Assembly: GCA_005885325.1 (NCBI GenBank)
Contig: VAYX01000135.1
Span: forward strand, 1-5,899
From: Actinomycetota bacterium
GTDB taxonomy: Bacteria > Actinomycetota > UBA4738 > HRBIN12
Direction: 5' to 3'
Length of the DNA: 5,899 bases
The position numbers and the translations under genes are program-made. Below the pieces are notes generated by a model. That model ran no database searches. It saw nothing but the letters and a program-made list of their open reading frames with translations, and was not told the origin of the DNA. Shown in pieces: positions 5,276 to 5,899 of this stretch (within the stretch, counting starts at the first letter, position 1; the number at the start of each line of letters is the position of its first letter).

Positions 5276-5899
5276 ATGCGCTCGCGCTACTCGCAGTGGG
5301 ACGGGAGCCAGGACCCCTTCGGGCCCGATGTGCCGGCTGCCGAGCTCCTCGAGGAGATGTCCGAGGACCTGCTGTCGGGAGCCGGGGCGCAGGGCGCGAT
5401 GTCGGGCTTGCTCCGGCGGGGGATGCGCGGGCGGTTCGGCGGCCTCGACGCGCTCCGAGCGCGTCTGCGCGATGCGCGAGCTCGCGAGCAGGCCCGGCTG
5501 AACCTCCAAGGTCCGCTGGAAGAGATGCGGGAGCGGCTGGGGGAGATCGTCGAACGCGAGCGTTCGACGCTCTCGTTCAAGGCCGAGGAGGACGCTCGGA
5601 TGCGCGAGGCGGTCCTGGATTCGCTGCCGCCGGACGTCCCGGGCCAGATCCGCGAGCTGTCGGACTACCGGTTCGTCGATCAGGAGGCCCAGCGGGAGTT
5701 CGATGAGCTTATGGAGCACCTGAGGGAGCAGGTGCTCGGCGCGTACTTCCGCAACATGGCCGAAGGGATGCGCAACCTCTCGCCCGAGCAGGTCCAACGG
5801 TTCAAGGACATGCTGGCCGAGCTGAACCAGATGATCGAACGGCGGGACCGGGGCGAGGACGTCGACTTCGACGGGTTCATGCAGCGACACGGGGACATG
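5276..5899 (+). CDS. N-terminal part of the VWA-domain partner of the AAA+ ATPase, Rv0959 family (3' truncated by window edge)
   Basis: The frame starting at ATG 5276 stays open to the last base, giving 208 residues without a stop; the rest lies outside the window. The N-terminus MRSRYSQWDGSQDPFGPD (1-18) matches the RY-x-G-x-DP-x-P opening I recall for the M. tuberculosis Rv0959 family. A long charged helical region follows (about 55-165), including ELSDYRF (127-133). The segment AELNQMIERRDRGED...DFDGFMQRHGD (181-207) also closely follows Rv0959. In that family a VWA domain with a MIDAS metal site sits near the C-terminus; it is not visible here, so that part is inference from the family. 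It should act with the ATPase at 3437, in the manner of ChlI/ChlD or MoxR/VWA pairs. Shorter overlapping frames, including one from GTG 5272, give Arg/Ala/Gly-rich sequence with no family resemblance. No Shine-Dalgarno is suitably placed; a TACCCT precedes the ATG. Confidence 0.85.
   Translation, partial: MRSRYSQWDGSQDPFGPDVPAAELLEEMSEDLLSGAGAQGAMSGLLRRGMRGRFGGLDALRARLRDARAREQARLNLQGPLEEMRERLGEIVERERSTLSFKAEEDARMREAVLDSLPPDVPGQIRELSDYRFVDQEAQREFDELMEHLREQVLGAYFRNMAEGMRNLSPEQVQRFKDMLAELNQMIERRDRGEDVDFDGFMQRHGDM

Noticed and set aside
5272..5706. Alternative + strand frame from GTG 5272 (144 codons)
   Set aside because: The product is Ala/Gly/Arg-rich without motifs. The frame from ATG 5276 matches the Rv0959 family from its first residues through position 207.
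4742..5890. Long - strand open frame (382 codons) across the right end
   Set aside because: It lies antisense to three genes with recognisable or well-formed products. Its composition is typical of a GC-rich shadow frame, and no start signal or motif supports it.
1..5899. tRNA, rRNA, CRISPR array, insertion sequence, riboswitch or defence system
   Set aside because: No cloverleaf, regularly spaced repeats, transposase, terminal inverted repeats or known defence motifs were seen on either strand. The gaps between genes are all under 90 bases.

Overview
The window is high-GC, densely packed DNA with every supported gene on the + strand. The codon third positions are strongly G/C. The best-matching gene families (an Rv0958-type AAA+ ATPase followed by an Rv0959-type partner), together with apparently leaderless starts, point to an Actinomycetota chromosome, probably an environmental lineage rather than a well-known model genus. 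This taxonomic call is inference from gene content and style. No rRNA, tRNA, mobile element, CRISPR array or phage gene is seen.

Region 1 (1-356) is the 3' end of an unrecognised integral membrane protein. Region 2 (357-442) is a short promoter and ribosome-binding region. Region 3 (443-3391) is a compact ABC importer operon of the polyamine/PotBCD family: a Tat-exported, lipobox-bearing solute-binding lipoprotein, then two permeases, each with a recognisable EAA loop. The permease genes overlap by one base. No ATPase gene for this importer is in the window, and one residue that normally reads the polyamine appears replaced in the binding protein, so the substrate is uncertain.

Region 4 (3392-5899) is a second module: a MoxR/ChlI-like AAA+ ATPase (3437-4849), a small Trp-rich four-helix membrane protein (4862-5233), and the first 208 codons of the partner protein of the ATPase (5276 to the right edge). 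In relatives, that partner ends in a von Willebrand factor A (VWA) domain. The ATPase and VWA partner resemble the I and D subunits of magnesium chelatase only at the fold level. Nothing here suggests chlorophyll or cobalamin synthesis, and the cellular role of this actinobacterial pair is, as far as I know, not established. Each of the three genes begins a few bases after a TAnnnT hexamer and lacks a well-placed Shine-Dalgarno, which suggests separate leaderless transcripts. The importer operon instead starts with a clear Shine-Dalgarno.

The parts most worth a second look are the membrane protein lying between the ATPase and its partner, the repeated leaderless promoter arrangement, and the altered binding pocket of the solute-binding protein. 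I see no convincing evidence of a wholly new system.
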